A stretch of DNA of 52,948 nucleotides from Zygnema cylindricum. Taxonomy: Eukaryota > Streptophyta > Zygnematophyceae > Zygnematales > Zygnemataceae. The DNA lies in contig JBBHKE010000505.1 in assembly GCA_037447655.1 (NCBI GenBank), forward strand, positions 1 through 52,948, read 5' to 3'. A model generated the notes under the pieces. That model was not told the origin of the DNA. It saw nothing but the letters and a program-made list of their open reading frames with translations, and ran no database searches. Below, in pieces: positions 11,101 to 22,882 of this stretch. Position 1 is the first letter of the stretch; every line of letters starts with the position of its first letter. A program made the position numbers and the translations under genes.

Positions 11101-14100
11101 TTCTTAAAATTAAACAAGTATACATTGCTAATTTTAACCTGACCACCAAAATTTTATTTTACTCCGGAATCAAAAACACCAAATTAGCGAAAGTGCAAAT
11201 ACAAATGTGGTTATGCACCTCACATTGGCTTCAGCTGCTGGGTTGACGTTCCCATTGGTAAAAAAAGCCCCTCCAAGAATGACAATTTCCGCCACATTAT
11301 GAACAAAATTGCTGTCGAGCTGAATTGCCTGCAAAACAAAGTAACCATAACAGGCTATAATGGTGTTTCACCAAATTGCGGTATCACTATAATTGGTCTT
11401 GGCACAATAACCGTTGTCGGAACTAATACTATCACTCACCAATACTTCTTTATGGGTTTTGATTTGAATAAAGTTTCAAATTGATGATGAGCCACCCTGT
11501 CTGAGGAAGGAAGACCTTGGAAAGAAAACATCGAGCGAAGGCATCAACACAATTATTATTACTAATGTCTGAATTGATAGTGTTTTCACGGGGAGCGTCT
11601 AAACCAATCAGTGATCTCATGGAGTTGCCGCCCAGATCAGGTGCAACCAAAGTTGGCTCATGTCTTAAACTAAAATGATTCACCAGAATGAACTTAAAAA
11701 CCAGTGAACATCCTTAACTCGACAAAAGTGTGGCTGACACTAAAAGAGAAAATGAGCGTAATGAAATTGGCCGTCACTAAACCGGTCATTGCCATAAGTG
11801 CTAAGAACAACCCAAATAAACGAGAAAACGAACAAAAAACAAGGAAAAATATAACAACACCAATGCAGCCATTCCACATAGGCACATGTTGTCTGCTCGA
11901 TTAAACAACAACTATCAGCATAATCCACATAATCTCATGTACCAAGGTTTTTAAGATTTCAAGTGAAGAGCTCGATACTGTTAAAAATTTAATAACGATT
12001 CACTATCTACATGCTGTCCCTAACTAGCGGGAAATAATTGAACAGACGTCAGAACATAAGAACAAGTATATTTTGAAAGAGCACCTTAGCAACATTGGTA
12101 AGAGGCCCCAATGCAAGAAGAGTGATTTCATTTGGGTTCTCCTTCACCATCTTGACAAGGAATTCTGCCGCAGTAGAAGGTAAAGCACTGCCTTGTGGCG
12201 TGGGAGGAAATGTATTACCAAGCCCATCAGAACCATGGACAAAGTCGGCAATCCTCACTTTTTCAACTCCCTGCACCAAATCTTCCACATGTTTCTGAGA
12301 GTTACAGGAGAAGCTGGTGAAATAAGGAGATATGGAGAAGTACGAAAGAATGGAAAGTGAAAGGGAAAAAGGAGGGAGGAGAAGGAGAAGAAGAGGGGCC
12401 CAAAAAGTGAGAGGGAGTGCCAGACGCAACCACGTAACGTGGAAGAGATACATGAATAAAATCAACAAGAAACCAAACCAGAATGAAGCAAAAACACGAC
12501 TAACTTATACATGGAAATTTGGGTGGCAGCTCCAACAGAAGACAACATGCGAGTCAAGAGGCCCTATAACATCATTAAATGACCAATCAACCCGTGAAAG
12601 AACTAAATAATAACATCAGACCGGTTTCAAATAAAACAATCAGAAAAAAATCCATGTAGAATGTAGACGTGGCTGCAAGTGAACAAGCATCTCACCTTCA
12701 TAGTCTTCAGCTCTCCCTGGACCACCGGCAGATCGAACTTCCCGGCCAACTCACACTGGGGAGAACGCCACGTGAGAGGAAGGTCGGAAAAAATGAGGAC
12801 TAACCATTTCTTGACCACTCAGATGGTCAGTTGAAAACATTGGTTCCAATGTACACAGCATGAAAAGCACAAAAAATCCAGAAGGCACTGAAATCATACA
12901 AGATGAAGAGCGTTGCTGGTGGCCATGGGAGTTCGAACATTGCCGAAAATTGTGGTGAGCCCCAATACTTCCACTTCCGGGGAGACAAACGCGAGGAGGA
13001 TAGCCATGGCATCATCTGGAGAAGCGAAAAACAAGAAACTGAATGGAGTTAATCAATCACTAGAAAAAGAGAACATATGCTTGGAAGGTAGCACAGAGGT
13101 TGAGTGCACCACATTCAAAGTAATAGGTGCGAATGATAGTAATCTATCAAGACTTAAAAAAATACTATAAGAGGTTATGTGGCTTAAAAGCGAGCATTTG
13201 ACCGTGACAAGTCAAAAAATTGAATGTGAATTTCTTGATCAAATATGAAACAGAACCCCTTACATGTTAACATGCAAGCTCGTCATGTCATAATGTTGAA
13301 AGTGAACTTATTGTCCACCAGAAAATAGATTTAGTGTGCTTTCACAACTTGACAGCAAGAAAAAAAGCACCATAAAAAATTTGCATTGCTAATGCAAGCT
13401 CAATGGCAAGGAAGCTGATTTGAGGCATTAAAAAGGTTTGTGAATGGTGTTGACAAGCATAGTAAGGAATGGGGGCATGCAAGTACACACATGTGATGGC
13501 TAAACAGTTAGACCCGCATGCTGGCTTTTTGAGGCATAAAAAGAAAGACTATGCACAGAAAAAGGAAAGGCTAATTTGAATCAAATTCTACAAATTCCAT
13601 TGGTAAAAAAACAGTAAATGGTGGGTTCACTGTAATTAACCAAGATATGAAGTTGATATAGATTCGAATTCAGTAGAGTCCAAACCATACATAGGAAAAG
13701 GTCCAAAATTAAATCTCATCGATTTGCTTTTCAGCTGACAAATGGTCTGATCAATAGTTTTATATGTGGAGGTGCTGAAAACCTACATAATCAATAGTGA
13801 GTCTTGACTAATTCATAACAATGTGCTGTAAATAACTTCTGGAAAAACGGAAGGGCAGCAGAACAAAAGACAATCTAACTGGCAAATGTCAGAAGCACTA
13901 AAAACTAGCTTAAATTTGAAACTACTTTGCTTAATATTGCTTGAAAATACAGCTTCTACAACCATAAAATACTTCTCTCTACATGTTAGACATTTTGAAA
14001 GCACCTATTGACACAACTGCCAAAATTGAATGAGGACGAAAGATGAATAAGAATGACCACACAAGTCAGCTTGATAACACGTGCTTTAAGTAATGCATTT

Positions 14101-14779
14101 GGCAATTGTATTAATTGATGTAAAAAGTAGGAGAAAATAGGTAGACGAAACCTAAAAGTTGCAAAAATATACAGGGTGGGAGTACAACATTACATAGGAC
14201 AAAAAACTTCCCCTCATAACCATTCACAATTAGCAAAAAAATGGTTCTATGCTAGGATCTGAATGGAGAGGAGCAGAAAATAGAATTTGGATAAAAACTA
14301 AAGAAAGCCTTAAAGATCGCAAAGTAGAATTTAAAAAACACAAAAAAAAAATAAAAAAAATGGGCATGACATACACATGAAAGAGGGCAAGTCAGCATAA
14401 AAAAAGAAGTGCTGGAAAAGATTCCGAAAGAAAATTCGAATTAAGCGAAGAAGTTGTCATACAGTCAACCTTTCAACACTAACTGCGAATGTGGACTGAA
14501 CTCTCCAACACTTGAGAGTTTCGATGTCAAAAAAGAGCGTATCGACCAATAATACTAATCGCCACTAATCACTGCTAACAAATTGTTCCTTCAGAACAAT
14601 AACAATGTAGGCAAGCCTCTAGGGATTTTGGAAACAAAATGCGGTCTTCACATGTGCACAAAAAATGTTAATATGAAGAAGCGATAGTCTAACATTTGCT
14701 AATGTCACGCCATTTTACAAGAACAGGAAAACTTACCGACTCCTGGATCCGTGTCGATGATGAGCTTTTTAATAGCCAT
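8163..14779 (-). CDS. Inosine/uridine-preferring nucleoside hydrolase
   Basis: Nine exons, read downward: 14737-14779, 12900-13015, 12696-12755, 12085-12294, 11224-11328, 10747-10843, 9590-9697, 9023-9158 and 8163-8271. They total 984 bases (327 residues), normal for the family, and all phases agree. The start MAIKKLIIDTDPGV joins DDAMAILLAF to give the family's N-terminal DTDPGxDD calcium/ribose site. IADFVHGSDGLGN, GNVNPAAEAN, DPDAADLVF and VGINITHQ are further family blocks, the last holding the conserved catalytic-region His. YLHDPAALVAVFCPELFTY and EGVVRVQVEGITKG match plant uridine ribohydrolases (URH/NSH). The enzyme cleaves nucleosides to base plus ribose in purine and pyrimidine salvage. 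There is no leader, so it is probably cytosolic. Whether it prefers uridine, inosine or xanthosine cannot be read here. Confidence 0.93.
8331..8495. repeat. 23-bp minisatellite downstream of the nucleoside hydrolase gene
   Basis: About seven imperfect copies of a unit built on TTAATAGATAATAGAAGAG followed by CCAG or TCAG, with gaps and variants. It lies inside the last intron (8272-9022) of the minus-strand hydrolase gene. Confidence 0.8.
8785..8965. repeat. Purine-rich (GGGA/GAGG) tract
   Basis: Long G/A-only runs on the plus strand, giving a pyrimidine tract on the transcribed strand of the hydrolase's last intron. Proline/serine-rich reading frames here are compositional artefacts. Confidence 0.6.
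9796..9847 (+). pseudogene. Truncated tRNA-like sequence
   Basis: These 52 bases have tRNA ends but no anticodon arm. The 5' GGGGATA can pair with the 3' TACCTCC (one A-C mismatch), followed by discriminator A. TAGTTTAGTTGG is a good D-arm/A-box, and GTTCGAGTCC followed by TGC is a good T-loop/B-box with the 3' half of the T stem. About 20 bases of anticodon arm, variable loop and 5' T stem are missing. It lies in an intron of the minus-strand hydrolase gene. It could be a tRNA pseudogene, an organelle-derived fragment or the head of a SINE; a functional tRNA is unlikely. Confidence 0.6.
10235..10570. mobile_element. Non-autonomous element with imperfect terminal inverted repeats
   Basis: The left end reads TAGTGTTGTGTATCG and leads to AATATTCGATATATTGA. 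The reverse complement of the right end reads TAGGTTTGGGTACCCG and leads to ATATTCGATATATCGA. Between them lie many GATATATCG/ATCGCGATA sub-terminal motifs and a central C9-to-G10 palindrome around GAGCGCGCGCCACC. It is about 336 bases with no open reading frame, inside a hydrolase intron. Size and sub-terminal repeats fit a MITE, perhaps hAT-related. I did not find a clear target-site duplication. Confidence 0.5.
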
Positions 14780-15723
14780 GGCTGCCTTTTAACAAGAATG
14801 CCTCAAAATGTCTTCAAAACCACATACAATAAATGTTGCACATCATGGACACTTTGCCAAAACGTCAGGTCACTCCGTCACTGCCTTCATTTCGCGAAAT
14901 GCATCGGAGCTTATGTTCCATATCGTACATCGCATCGGTCCTCGTTTTGGAATTCAAAATCAAGGCGTTGGTGTACTGTAATGTACGAAAAATCTAGCGA
15001 TATTATCTGAATTTCAAATCGTTGCAACAAATACATTTTTTACCGATGTGAATCGGAACATATCGCAAAGTTTGGCGCTCGTCAAAATCCTGATGATTAA
15101 GATTTAGGATTTTCCTGTAGCCGTTGACGTTTCCGTACCATATCTTGTCGATTGCTTGGCTTTAAGCCTTTAACAAACTGTTTCAAATGATTCAGTCCAT
15201 CTCGTCAAGGAAGCGACATATTCCCCTTGTGGTACTTATTTCAATTAAGGATATTAAATCCTTGTACAGGAAACGTGGACCAACGATGTGTTTCTGCGTC
15301 CGACGTGGACGAGTATAATACTGCCTATTAAATTCATATCGGCAGATTCTTTCCTGCTCGCCAATCGCTGAACACGCGTATTCTCCGTCTCGGAGTCGAG
15401 CTCTAAGATTCCTCCGTGAAAAGCGTCTGCGCGCCTCAGGGATGGATGTGGCTTGCTGCCGCGTGGCAACCGATTTTACCGTCGTATCTCGAAAGCCAAT
15501 CAGCAAGCCTGCTTTCCGATTGGGGCCCGCCCTCTAATCTCACGCGCCAACCTGATTATGTGTGACATCCGTCATACTTGCTACCTAAGCTACTCTTGTC
15601 ACGCACTGGCCACAGCTCTCTATATAGCCAAACTCTACAAAGTGAAAAAGTACTTGCAACTAAAACTTGCAAATCAAATTCTCTCCATCTTCCAGCAAAT
15701 TCTATCCTTTTTCCTCAGTAGCC
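14780..15723. promoter_or_regulatory. Head-to-head intergenic region, nucleoside hydrolase / LHCII
   Basis: 944 bases between divergent start codons. The LHCII side has TATATA at 15621-15626, about 100 bases before its ATG, and CCAAT elements at 15496-15500 (forward) and 15519-15523 (reverse). Low-scoring reading frames across 14900-15500 show no family match. Confidence 0.6.
15619..15628 (+). promoter_or_regulatory. TATA box of the LHCII gene
   Basis: TCTATATAGC at the usual distance for a 5' UTR of roughly 65-75 bases before the ATG at 15724. Two CCAAT motifs lie about 100-125 bases upstream. Confidence 0.65.
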
Positions 15724-16814
15724 ATGGCTGCCCTTGTTGCTTCCCCCGCTTTGGCTCCCTCCACCTTTGCTGGACAGACCTCCGAGCTTGCTCGTCAGGT
15801 CGGAAATGCCCAGGCACGTGTGACCATGCGTCGCACCCAGGTTAAGGGACCAGACTCCATCTGGTATGGCCCAGACCGCCCCAAGTTTTTGGGCCCTTTC
15901 TCTGCTGCCACTCCTTCCTACCTTACCGGAGAGTTCCCCGGTGACTATGGCTGGGATACCGCTGGTCTCTCAGCTGACCCCGAGAGCTTTGCCAAGAACC
16001 GTGAGCTTGAGGTGAGAATTTTGACAGTTTTACTTTTTGCTTTTATTTTTATTATCCTCTTTCAACTATGCTACTAGTATTTTCTTCCACCTGTAATCAT
16101 ATCATCTTGATTACTGGAGCACATTGTAAGTTAAACATGGAATGTGTTGCACATTTGTGAATTTGTTTTACCCTACTCCGCCATTATTCCTCTGGTGTCA
16201 TTTAATCTGCGTTGTTTTGAATACATGCCCTCTCTATCCTTTGCTCCTTCCTCTGCTGCAGCACATGGTAAGTTTTTGTTTTCTATTAACACATTGACAC
16301 AATTTTGCAGGTCATCCACGCCCGATGGGCCATGCTTGGAGCCCTCGGATGCCTTTTCCCTGAGCTCCTCTCCAACAGCGGAGTGAAGTTCGGAGAGCCT
16401 GTGTGGTTCAAGGCTGGTGCTCAGATCTTCGCTGACGGTGGACTTGACTACTTGGGCAACCCTAACCTCATCCACGCTCAGAGCATTCTCGCCATTCTCG
16501 CCACACAGGTTGTGTTGATGGGAGCCATCGAGGGATTCCGTGTCTCTGGTGGACCTCTTGGAGAAGTCACTGATCCCATCTACCCTGGAGGCAGCTTCGA
16601 CCCCTTGGGTTTGGCTGACGATCCCGAGACCTTCGCTGAGCTCAAGGTGAAGGAGCTCAAGAATGGACGTCTTGCCATGTTCTCCATGTTCGGATTCTTT
16701 GTTCAGGCCATCGTCACTGGAAAGTCTCCCCTTGAGAACTTGTCCGACCACCTTGCTGACCCTGCCACCGCCAACGCCTGGGCTTACGCCACCGCCTTCG
16801 TCCCCGGATCTTAG
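15724..16814 (+). CDS. Chlorophyll a/b-binding protein of LHCII (Lhcb1-3 type)
   Basis: Two exons, 15724-16011 and 16311-16814, encode 263 residues. A Ser/Ala-rich plastid transit peptide ([18 protein letters not shown]) leads into [27 protein letters not shown] is the motif required for LHCII trimers, and the RRT resembles the Thr phosphorylated in state transitions. Helix B is [20 protein letters not shown], with the paired ExxHxR chlorophyll ligands. Helix C lies around [19 protein letters not shown]. Helix A is [21 protein letters not shown]-ending codons dominate, suggesting high expression. The intron splits helix B exactly after LE (GAG|GTGAGA). The start is the ATG in GCCATGG; the upstream in-frame ATG at 15667 lies in the 5' UTR. 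It acts in thylakoid light harvesting. Confidence 0.97.
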
Positions 16815-18352
16815 ATTCAACTTGTAGTTTTATGTCTATGCCTAGGCTTTTTGATTACGCCATCTTTTAAATAGAGACAGGCTTTGTACATTCTTGTCAA
16901 TTTGTATCGGCAAAGTACATTCTTGAATTCAATGATGTTCTTTTAAGAGCCTTTCTGTGATCCATTTTTGATGGATTTTTTTTGTAATGGCACTTCATTG
17001 TTTGATTTGTAATGTCGCATTGTCAGTGTCGAGTTCTTTCCCAGCATGTGAATTTACTGCCAAAGCAGCAGGCAAAATCATGTTTGACTCTTTTATGTTA
17101 CTATAGTTTAGTACTACACTCTTATTGCTGGTGTACACCATGAGCTCTTCTTCAGATTTTATTTACTGCCAAGCAGCAACAGAACTAATGATACGGACAT
17201 TTGGTTTTTATGGATTCTCATTGTGCGATAAATTTGCGTTTGATATATCGTCAGAGTAATTTGAATTAGGAAGAAAATTTTGGATTGGGGATTCAACAAT
17301 GTCAAATTAACTTGTTTCTAATTCACTAGTAAATTTGTTTCACTATGTCCTGTGCCTGTACTCTGCAGCTAACATGAATATTTTTGATCAATTCCACTGG
17401 TTGATGATTTAGAAAATGTGCATTGTAAGCATGAACGAATTAGATATAACAGCTAATGAACTTTCAAGGAGCATATGTAATTTCTTCTTTATTGAACACT
17501 GTACGCTGAAACATGAAATTGTCAAGTGTGCTGCGCGATGTCTCACCAGTAACTATACCATTCATTTTTATTTAATTTTATTTTCATTTTATTAGTATTA
17601 CTATTATAATTATTAGTTTTTACTTTTTTTTTCTTGTTTTTAATCATACCATGAAATGTAACTTATTACGTTATGAAATGGACCTTAGATGACATTTGCC
17701 GACTGTTTACCGTGTTGATGCAAGAAAAACCAATTCTCCTAACATACAAAGGGTTGATGTATGCTGTCGAATTATAATAGTATATCAGTGACACTAAATT
17801 ACTGTAGCACTTGCTCAAACTCTATAACATCGCGTAAAGAATAGATGCAGATACATTATTCAACATACATGCAGATACATTACTTTGGGTATGATACTAA
17901 AGACAGAACCTTGCCTTCCAAAATAGTGTGTAATGTAAGGGAATGTTTTAGTTTGAAAAGTTCCAGTTGATGTGACGTAACTGGAGCAGACAACAGGCAT
18001 GCATAGTGATTCATCGTGTTGTAAGGTGAATTACGTAATTACTGTGCAATTTGTTCAAAGATTTTGCATACCCTTACAGATAAAATTCAAAACTCTGGAC
18101 TACTTTACCCAAATTTGCTTTTATTTTTTCTCAATTTTTTCTTAACAAACTCTGTGCTTGCGTCCCAAAGCACTATATAAAGTACTAGTCGATATCCGTT
18201 ACGAAGTACTATACATTTTTTTTCCTTAATTCCCAAAACATAACTAACATAGGAAGGCATGCGCCTCTAGTTAAGATAAATGATAAAGATCTTTGTTTGG
18301 CTCTATTTAAATAATAACCCTATCTTCTTGCCATTCAAAACCTGAGCTAAAA
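16815..18352. other. Intergenic, AT-rich, no gene seen
   Basis: Convergent gap between LHCII (+) and the fasciclin gene (-), so it holds two 3' UTRs. It has a T/A-rich stretch near 17560-17645 and a twice-used phrase, ATTTACTGCCAA..CAGCA (17052 and 17161). No splice-supported open reading frame was found. Confidence 0.6.
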
Positions 18353-20555
18353 TCATGCCGAAGCCACAAGACTAAGTATCATCATTGAAAGTCCCGCAAG
18401 GCCAATGAAAATACTTTTTTTTGCTCTTAGGGACTTTCCTAGCAATTTATTCTTTGGTAACGTGGAAGATGTATGCGTGTAAGGAGTTGATGTACTAAGA
18501 TTTATTTGTCCAAAAGGAACATTGTCAGAATCAATCAAATTACTTTGATCTGTTTCAGACGGAGCTGGGACCAAATCCACTATTGGAATTTCCGCGGTGT
18601 TTGGAGAAGCTGCAGGAGAAATTCCTTGCGGGAGAAGGACATGGTCTACACCCTGCAAGGATAGAACAAAAAGTAACAAATATTAATAACAAATATAATG
18701 CTTACAGTAACATAATGCTTACAGTGCGAATATTAATATCTAAAATTAGTTTATGACTATCATGGAAGTTCACCTAACTACATCTTACGTATGAAACTGG
18801 CAACAGATCAGATACTTACACAATTAAATGTGCCCAAAATTACACAAATGATATTCTTTCGATTCATTAAACACAATGACTTGTTTCCTGCCTCTGACCA
18901 TATTCCCACTTGCTATTGTTTTCGTTGTCCTAACTTTGATTGCATCCATACAGATTAAGCTTGTCGCAAGGTCATTTTTGTGTCAAAAACCATCTTTGAA
19001 GACTTGATTTCAATGTGCACGGAAAAATAATATATAAACTGTTGAGCTTTTGACAACCTGGTAACTTTCATAGCAAAATTAGAGGCTCGAATTTATTGTC
19101 TGCTGAGGAGTATTAAATAAATCACACTGCGATTATTTTGATTCCCTTTTGACGGGGAAAGGAAAAAATTTCTGTACAGACATAACTGAGACATCCACAA
19201 GTTTTTGCCTTCCAGTTTGTGGTTTTGTTCACTTAATCTTAATTTAATACTCCTGTTTGTGCTCCCACGATACTGAAGAATGACAAAAACATTATTTATG
19301 TATTTGTCAAAAAATCCAAAACGATATATCATAATCGTTTTTGTCACACTTGTCATTCCTGATTGTCACTGATATATGCTGAATCGATTATCATTAGTAT
19401 CACACCTGGATTGACAGCTGCCCATTGGTGACGACATCAGGTTCCACAAGGGATGCCTCCATTTGATCCTGAATGCCAAATTGAACTGCGCCACGTGGCA
19501 GGTGTCCAGTAACATTCACCAGTGGGCCTGCCAGGCTGGAAATAGTTGATCCAGCTGAAAGATTCTGAAAACTGTCATATTTATAATAGCCGAGAAGGAT
19601 GTGAAACTGCATTTGGTAAATCCCAGAACGTAATTAGAAAGCTGCATAGTATTTGAATCAGCCATGATCTAATGTTTGCGAGATTGATTTTAAAAGCATG
19701 ACATATAACGCATTGAATACTAGTATGAACTAATATGAAGTCAGAAGGTGCATCACGTTTGAGACAGTCTTCCAAAAAAAAAAAAACTGCCTTGATCTAC
19801 ATGCCAAGGTACTCAGCAGTTTTTTTTCCTATATTGCATCGCAATCAAACCCTTCATGGTAAAAAAAATAAAAAAATCTTGAATGCTAGAATCTGGATAC
19901 TCCAAAGCGATCTCTGGTTGTAATTTAACATATTTTGTATGCGTGCATTAAACAATAAAAACACATCAATTTATATTAATTATGATATTAAAACCAACAT
20001 CAAAATTCATTCAAATGTAGTAAAAAAAAAGAAAGTTAAAGTGGTGTACACACTAAAAGCTAATTAGCGTTAATATCACTAAGTCGGTTCCAAAATTTTA
20101 CGTCTTCCCCCTGCACATAACATGTTACTAATAACTGTTTTTATCCTTAATGCTAATTCGGTAAGTGATTGAAATAGAATAATACATCACTCAAACATGA
20201 ATGAGAATTCACAACATGTTATTCCCTCGCTTTATATTTTACAGTGTAATTCTCTTACCCGAAAAAGGTAAGAATTTGTGTTGTCCCTTGTCACTTTTGT
20301 CTCTATTGATCCTGGCATGATTTTTAGGGCATCGTTAGTCGGAGCCAGGATTGTCATCGGGTTTCCATGTGAAATAATCTCCCTGTCAAGGTTTTCTTTC
20401 TGCAATATTTCTAAAAAATCAGAATATTTTTCCTTTCCTGACAGTTGTATTGTCACGTTCAATCTAGAGAGTATGTCAGAAGATTGCCCCAAAGTGTTTG
20501 CAATAAATGTCGACGAAAAAAATAGTGTGGTCAAACATACGTACGGAAGCCCCAT
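18353..20555 (-). CDS. Fasciclin (FAS1) domain protein, likely GPI-anchored
   Basis: Three exons, read downward: 20259-20555, 19406-19606 and 18353-18652, all phase 0, giving 265 residues. It begins with a signal peptide (MGLPYVCLTTLFFSSTFIAN). FAS1 motifs follow: TILAPTNDALK is the H1 block and FHILLGYYKYDSF the H2-like block; LSIQGVDHVLLPQ is the terminal strand, rejoined exactly at the exon 2/3 junction. A Pro/Ser/Ala stretch (ISPAASPNTAEIP, VPAPSETD) resembles arabinogalactan glycomodules, and NVT and NLS sequons are present. The last 20 residues, SIFIGLAGLSMMILSLVASA, are hydrophobic with no cytoplasmic tail, the pattern of a GPI-attachment signal. It is expected at the cell surface, in adhesion or wall organisation. 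Confidence 0.88.
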
Positions 20556-21229
20556 AGTTTTCTATCTAAACTATTTTACAAGTGGTGTTTTTTGTTTTTT
20601 AAAAGAGGAAGAGATTTTTTGCTTTGACGATGAAGAAGTGTTTTTTTTTAACGAGTGAGAGAAGACTTTAAGGTGAGAGCATATGAATTTTATATATTTG
20701 GCACATGTGAGTGAGTACGCAGATTGGTCGGACTTGCCGACATAGGAAAAGTTAACCTAAAGTCAAGGGTTCATAACTACAGACGAATCTCCGTATTTTG
20801 CTATTGTTTTTGTCGAAAACGGATTTGCTCGGAATCGCCGATAGTTAAAATGTACGGTTTTGGAGAGTCTCGGGGTTCAAAGTTTAGTGCGTCATTTCGT
20901 TTTATTTTCGACTTTAACGAAGGAACTGAAAAGCGAGCAATAGGTGGACGACATCCTAAGGTGTCAATATTTGCATGAAGTCTAAGAGGCCATTTTACAA
21001 GAAAGACTTTATTTTTACGCAACAACATGTTTGTGACACGAATTAACTTATACGACGATGACGAAGGTTTAACAAAAATAATGATGACGTTAGAACTCTT
21101 ATTATCTCATTTAAGGTGGATGAGACTCCTATTCATGCGTCGAATGCTCAATGGAACTGTCGTCGGGGAAAAAGGATTAAAGTATGTAAAACAAATACAA
21201 GATAATAAAAATTCAGTTAGTAGTGCTAC

Positions 21230-21760
21230 TGTAAACCACAAGTACATGGGAACAAAAAAAAGAGGAAAAAACGAAACTAGAAAACAGAAAGGCAAAGAAA
21301 GACGAAACTGAAAAACCGAAAAAGACGAAACCTTTTAGGTGAAACAACTAAAAGGGAAAACAAGGCGAAAGAAACTAACAACAAACGACATTGAAAGGAA
21401 CAACAAGCACGAAGCAACAACAACATAGCGTAACCAAACAAAAATACCAAATCAAACCTCGCTATAGCTAATGAACCACTAAACACAATCCCTTATAACC
21501 CTCACACTCGGTGGAGCTAGCTGAAGGAATTTCGAAACACATCAACGATCCCTAACAACAATAGAATATTGAAGAAAGATAGAAGCTTGTAATTGTTGTA
21601 AAGCCACAGATAAACGCTGAATATAAAAAGAAGTAAAGACCGAAGTGAGAGGCGTTCCAGGGCTCCTCCTCTCGAAAGAATGTCAACCACATGAAGAATC
21701 AGAGGGAAGCGTCATGAGAAGCTCGAATTGAATGGTGACGACAACCTTTTCAGCAATTAA
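21230..21760 (-). repeat. Degenerate coding repeat, copy 2
   Basis: Diverged homologue of 5880-6420. The minus-strand translation keeps LTSVFTSFYIQRLSVALQ and, after QLQASIF, a VVRDR segment, but carries stops. The shared GTAAAGCCACAGATAAACGC-like core fixes the alignment. It is more A-rich than copy 1, consistent with an older, decayed copy. Confidence 0.5.
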
Positions 21761-22281
21761 TACAAGATGAACGTGTAATATCACAAAACAACTCTGAGAT
21801 GAAAAAAATGCAATTTTTCATTGACAATTTAGAAAAAGCCAATTGTTATGATTCCATAAGAAACCAAAACCTTAATCGTCGTTTACTTATTGAAGTGAAA
21901 AAAAAAGTAATGCACACACGGACAAATAATCACTTGCAAGTCATATATTTCCTTCAATTTGTTTTGTACAGTAACCCACGTAATCAGAATGTCACTGCCA
22001 AGTACCACACTTAAAACACGATAATGTTTTGCGAGAATGCCTGTATTATCTCCTTAATTATAAATAACGATGATGTCATTTACGATAAAAATAACGGATA
22101 CTTGAGGGGATGGATACTTGAGGGGAAGGTCAGGCAAAGTAAGAACAAACAATATCCTTTGTGCTCCACCATATCCCAGGAAGGTCTTCTTTCTAGAAAT
22201 ACTGCTCTAACACCAAGTCCGAATTCTTTCTTGTGCAGATTTTGTAGCATTCGATTTAACATATGGAGCCACAACTTAGGC

Positions 22282-22366
22282 ATGGATTCTCATACACAAA
22301 GACATCAGATGGATATTCTCATACATAAAGACACTGGATGGATATTCTCATGCATAAAGACATCGG
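22282..22366. repeat. Three tandem copies of a 27-29 bp unit
   Basis: ATGGATATTCTCATACATAA-type units start at 22282, 22309 and 22338. The array encodes a repetitive peptide in one frame but sits in no supported gene. Confidence 0.8.
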
Positions 22367-22882
22367 ATAAGCTTTACATTTCATTTAGTAATGTGAGACA
22401 CGGCTGTGATATAAATCTATATAGTGAATTTAATCGTTCATCCTAAATCCTTTCTGTGGACTCGATTTCTAAAAGCATCCTGACAAACAAAGGAAATATT
22501 TTCCTCAGTCTTCTATGGTTCCAACTACAGTGGGCCAAAATTTACAGCCTATGAAGAATTGTGGCAATCACGCTAACTTTTACAAATGGACACCTAAAAA
22601 CTATCAAAAAAGGACTTCCTTCCCAGCCTAGCCTTTGCCCAAAGAGCCTTTTTGCGTTCACACGTGTTTTCATTTAGTCAACCTTTCCTCCATCCACCAC
22701 AAAAAACTTCGGTTTGCCTGTTTCAAACGTAACAATCCCTTTTTTCTGAAAAAGACGAACAAACCACACACAATGACTTCCCACTTACTCTTTTCAAGAC
22801 AAAAACTACAACAAAAAGTGTTTCCCGCATTCGACAACCGGGTGAGTAAAAATCTAAGTACCGTCTTTCCTTGAACAGAATG

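Larger units (their letters stand above)
20556..22882. other. Intergenic, repeat-bearing
   Basis: Upstream of the fasciclin gene and downstream of the peptidase gene. It carries the second degenerate coding repeat (about 21230-21760) and a small tandem repeat (22282-22366). Lysine-rich and serine-rich reading frames near 21027-21486 are compositional. No supported gene. Confidence 0.55.

Noticed and set aside
15192-15506. Overlapping minus-strand frames upstream of LHCII
   Set aside because: Arg/Ser-rich with no family match, and they sit in the promoter interval with CCAAT elements.
16173-16820. 215-residue open frame on the minus strand opposite LHCII exon 2
   Set aside because: It is a shadow of the highly biased LHCII codons, has no family match, and crosses the LHCII intron boundary.
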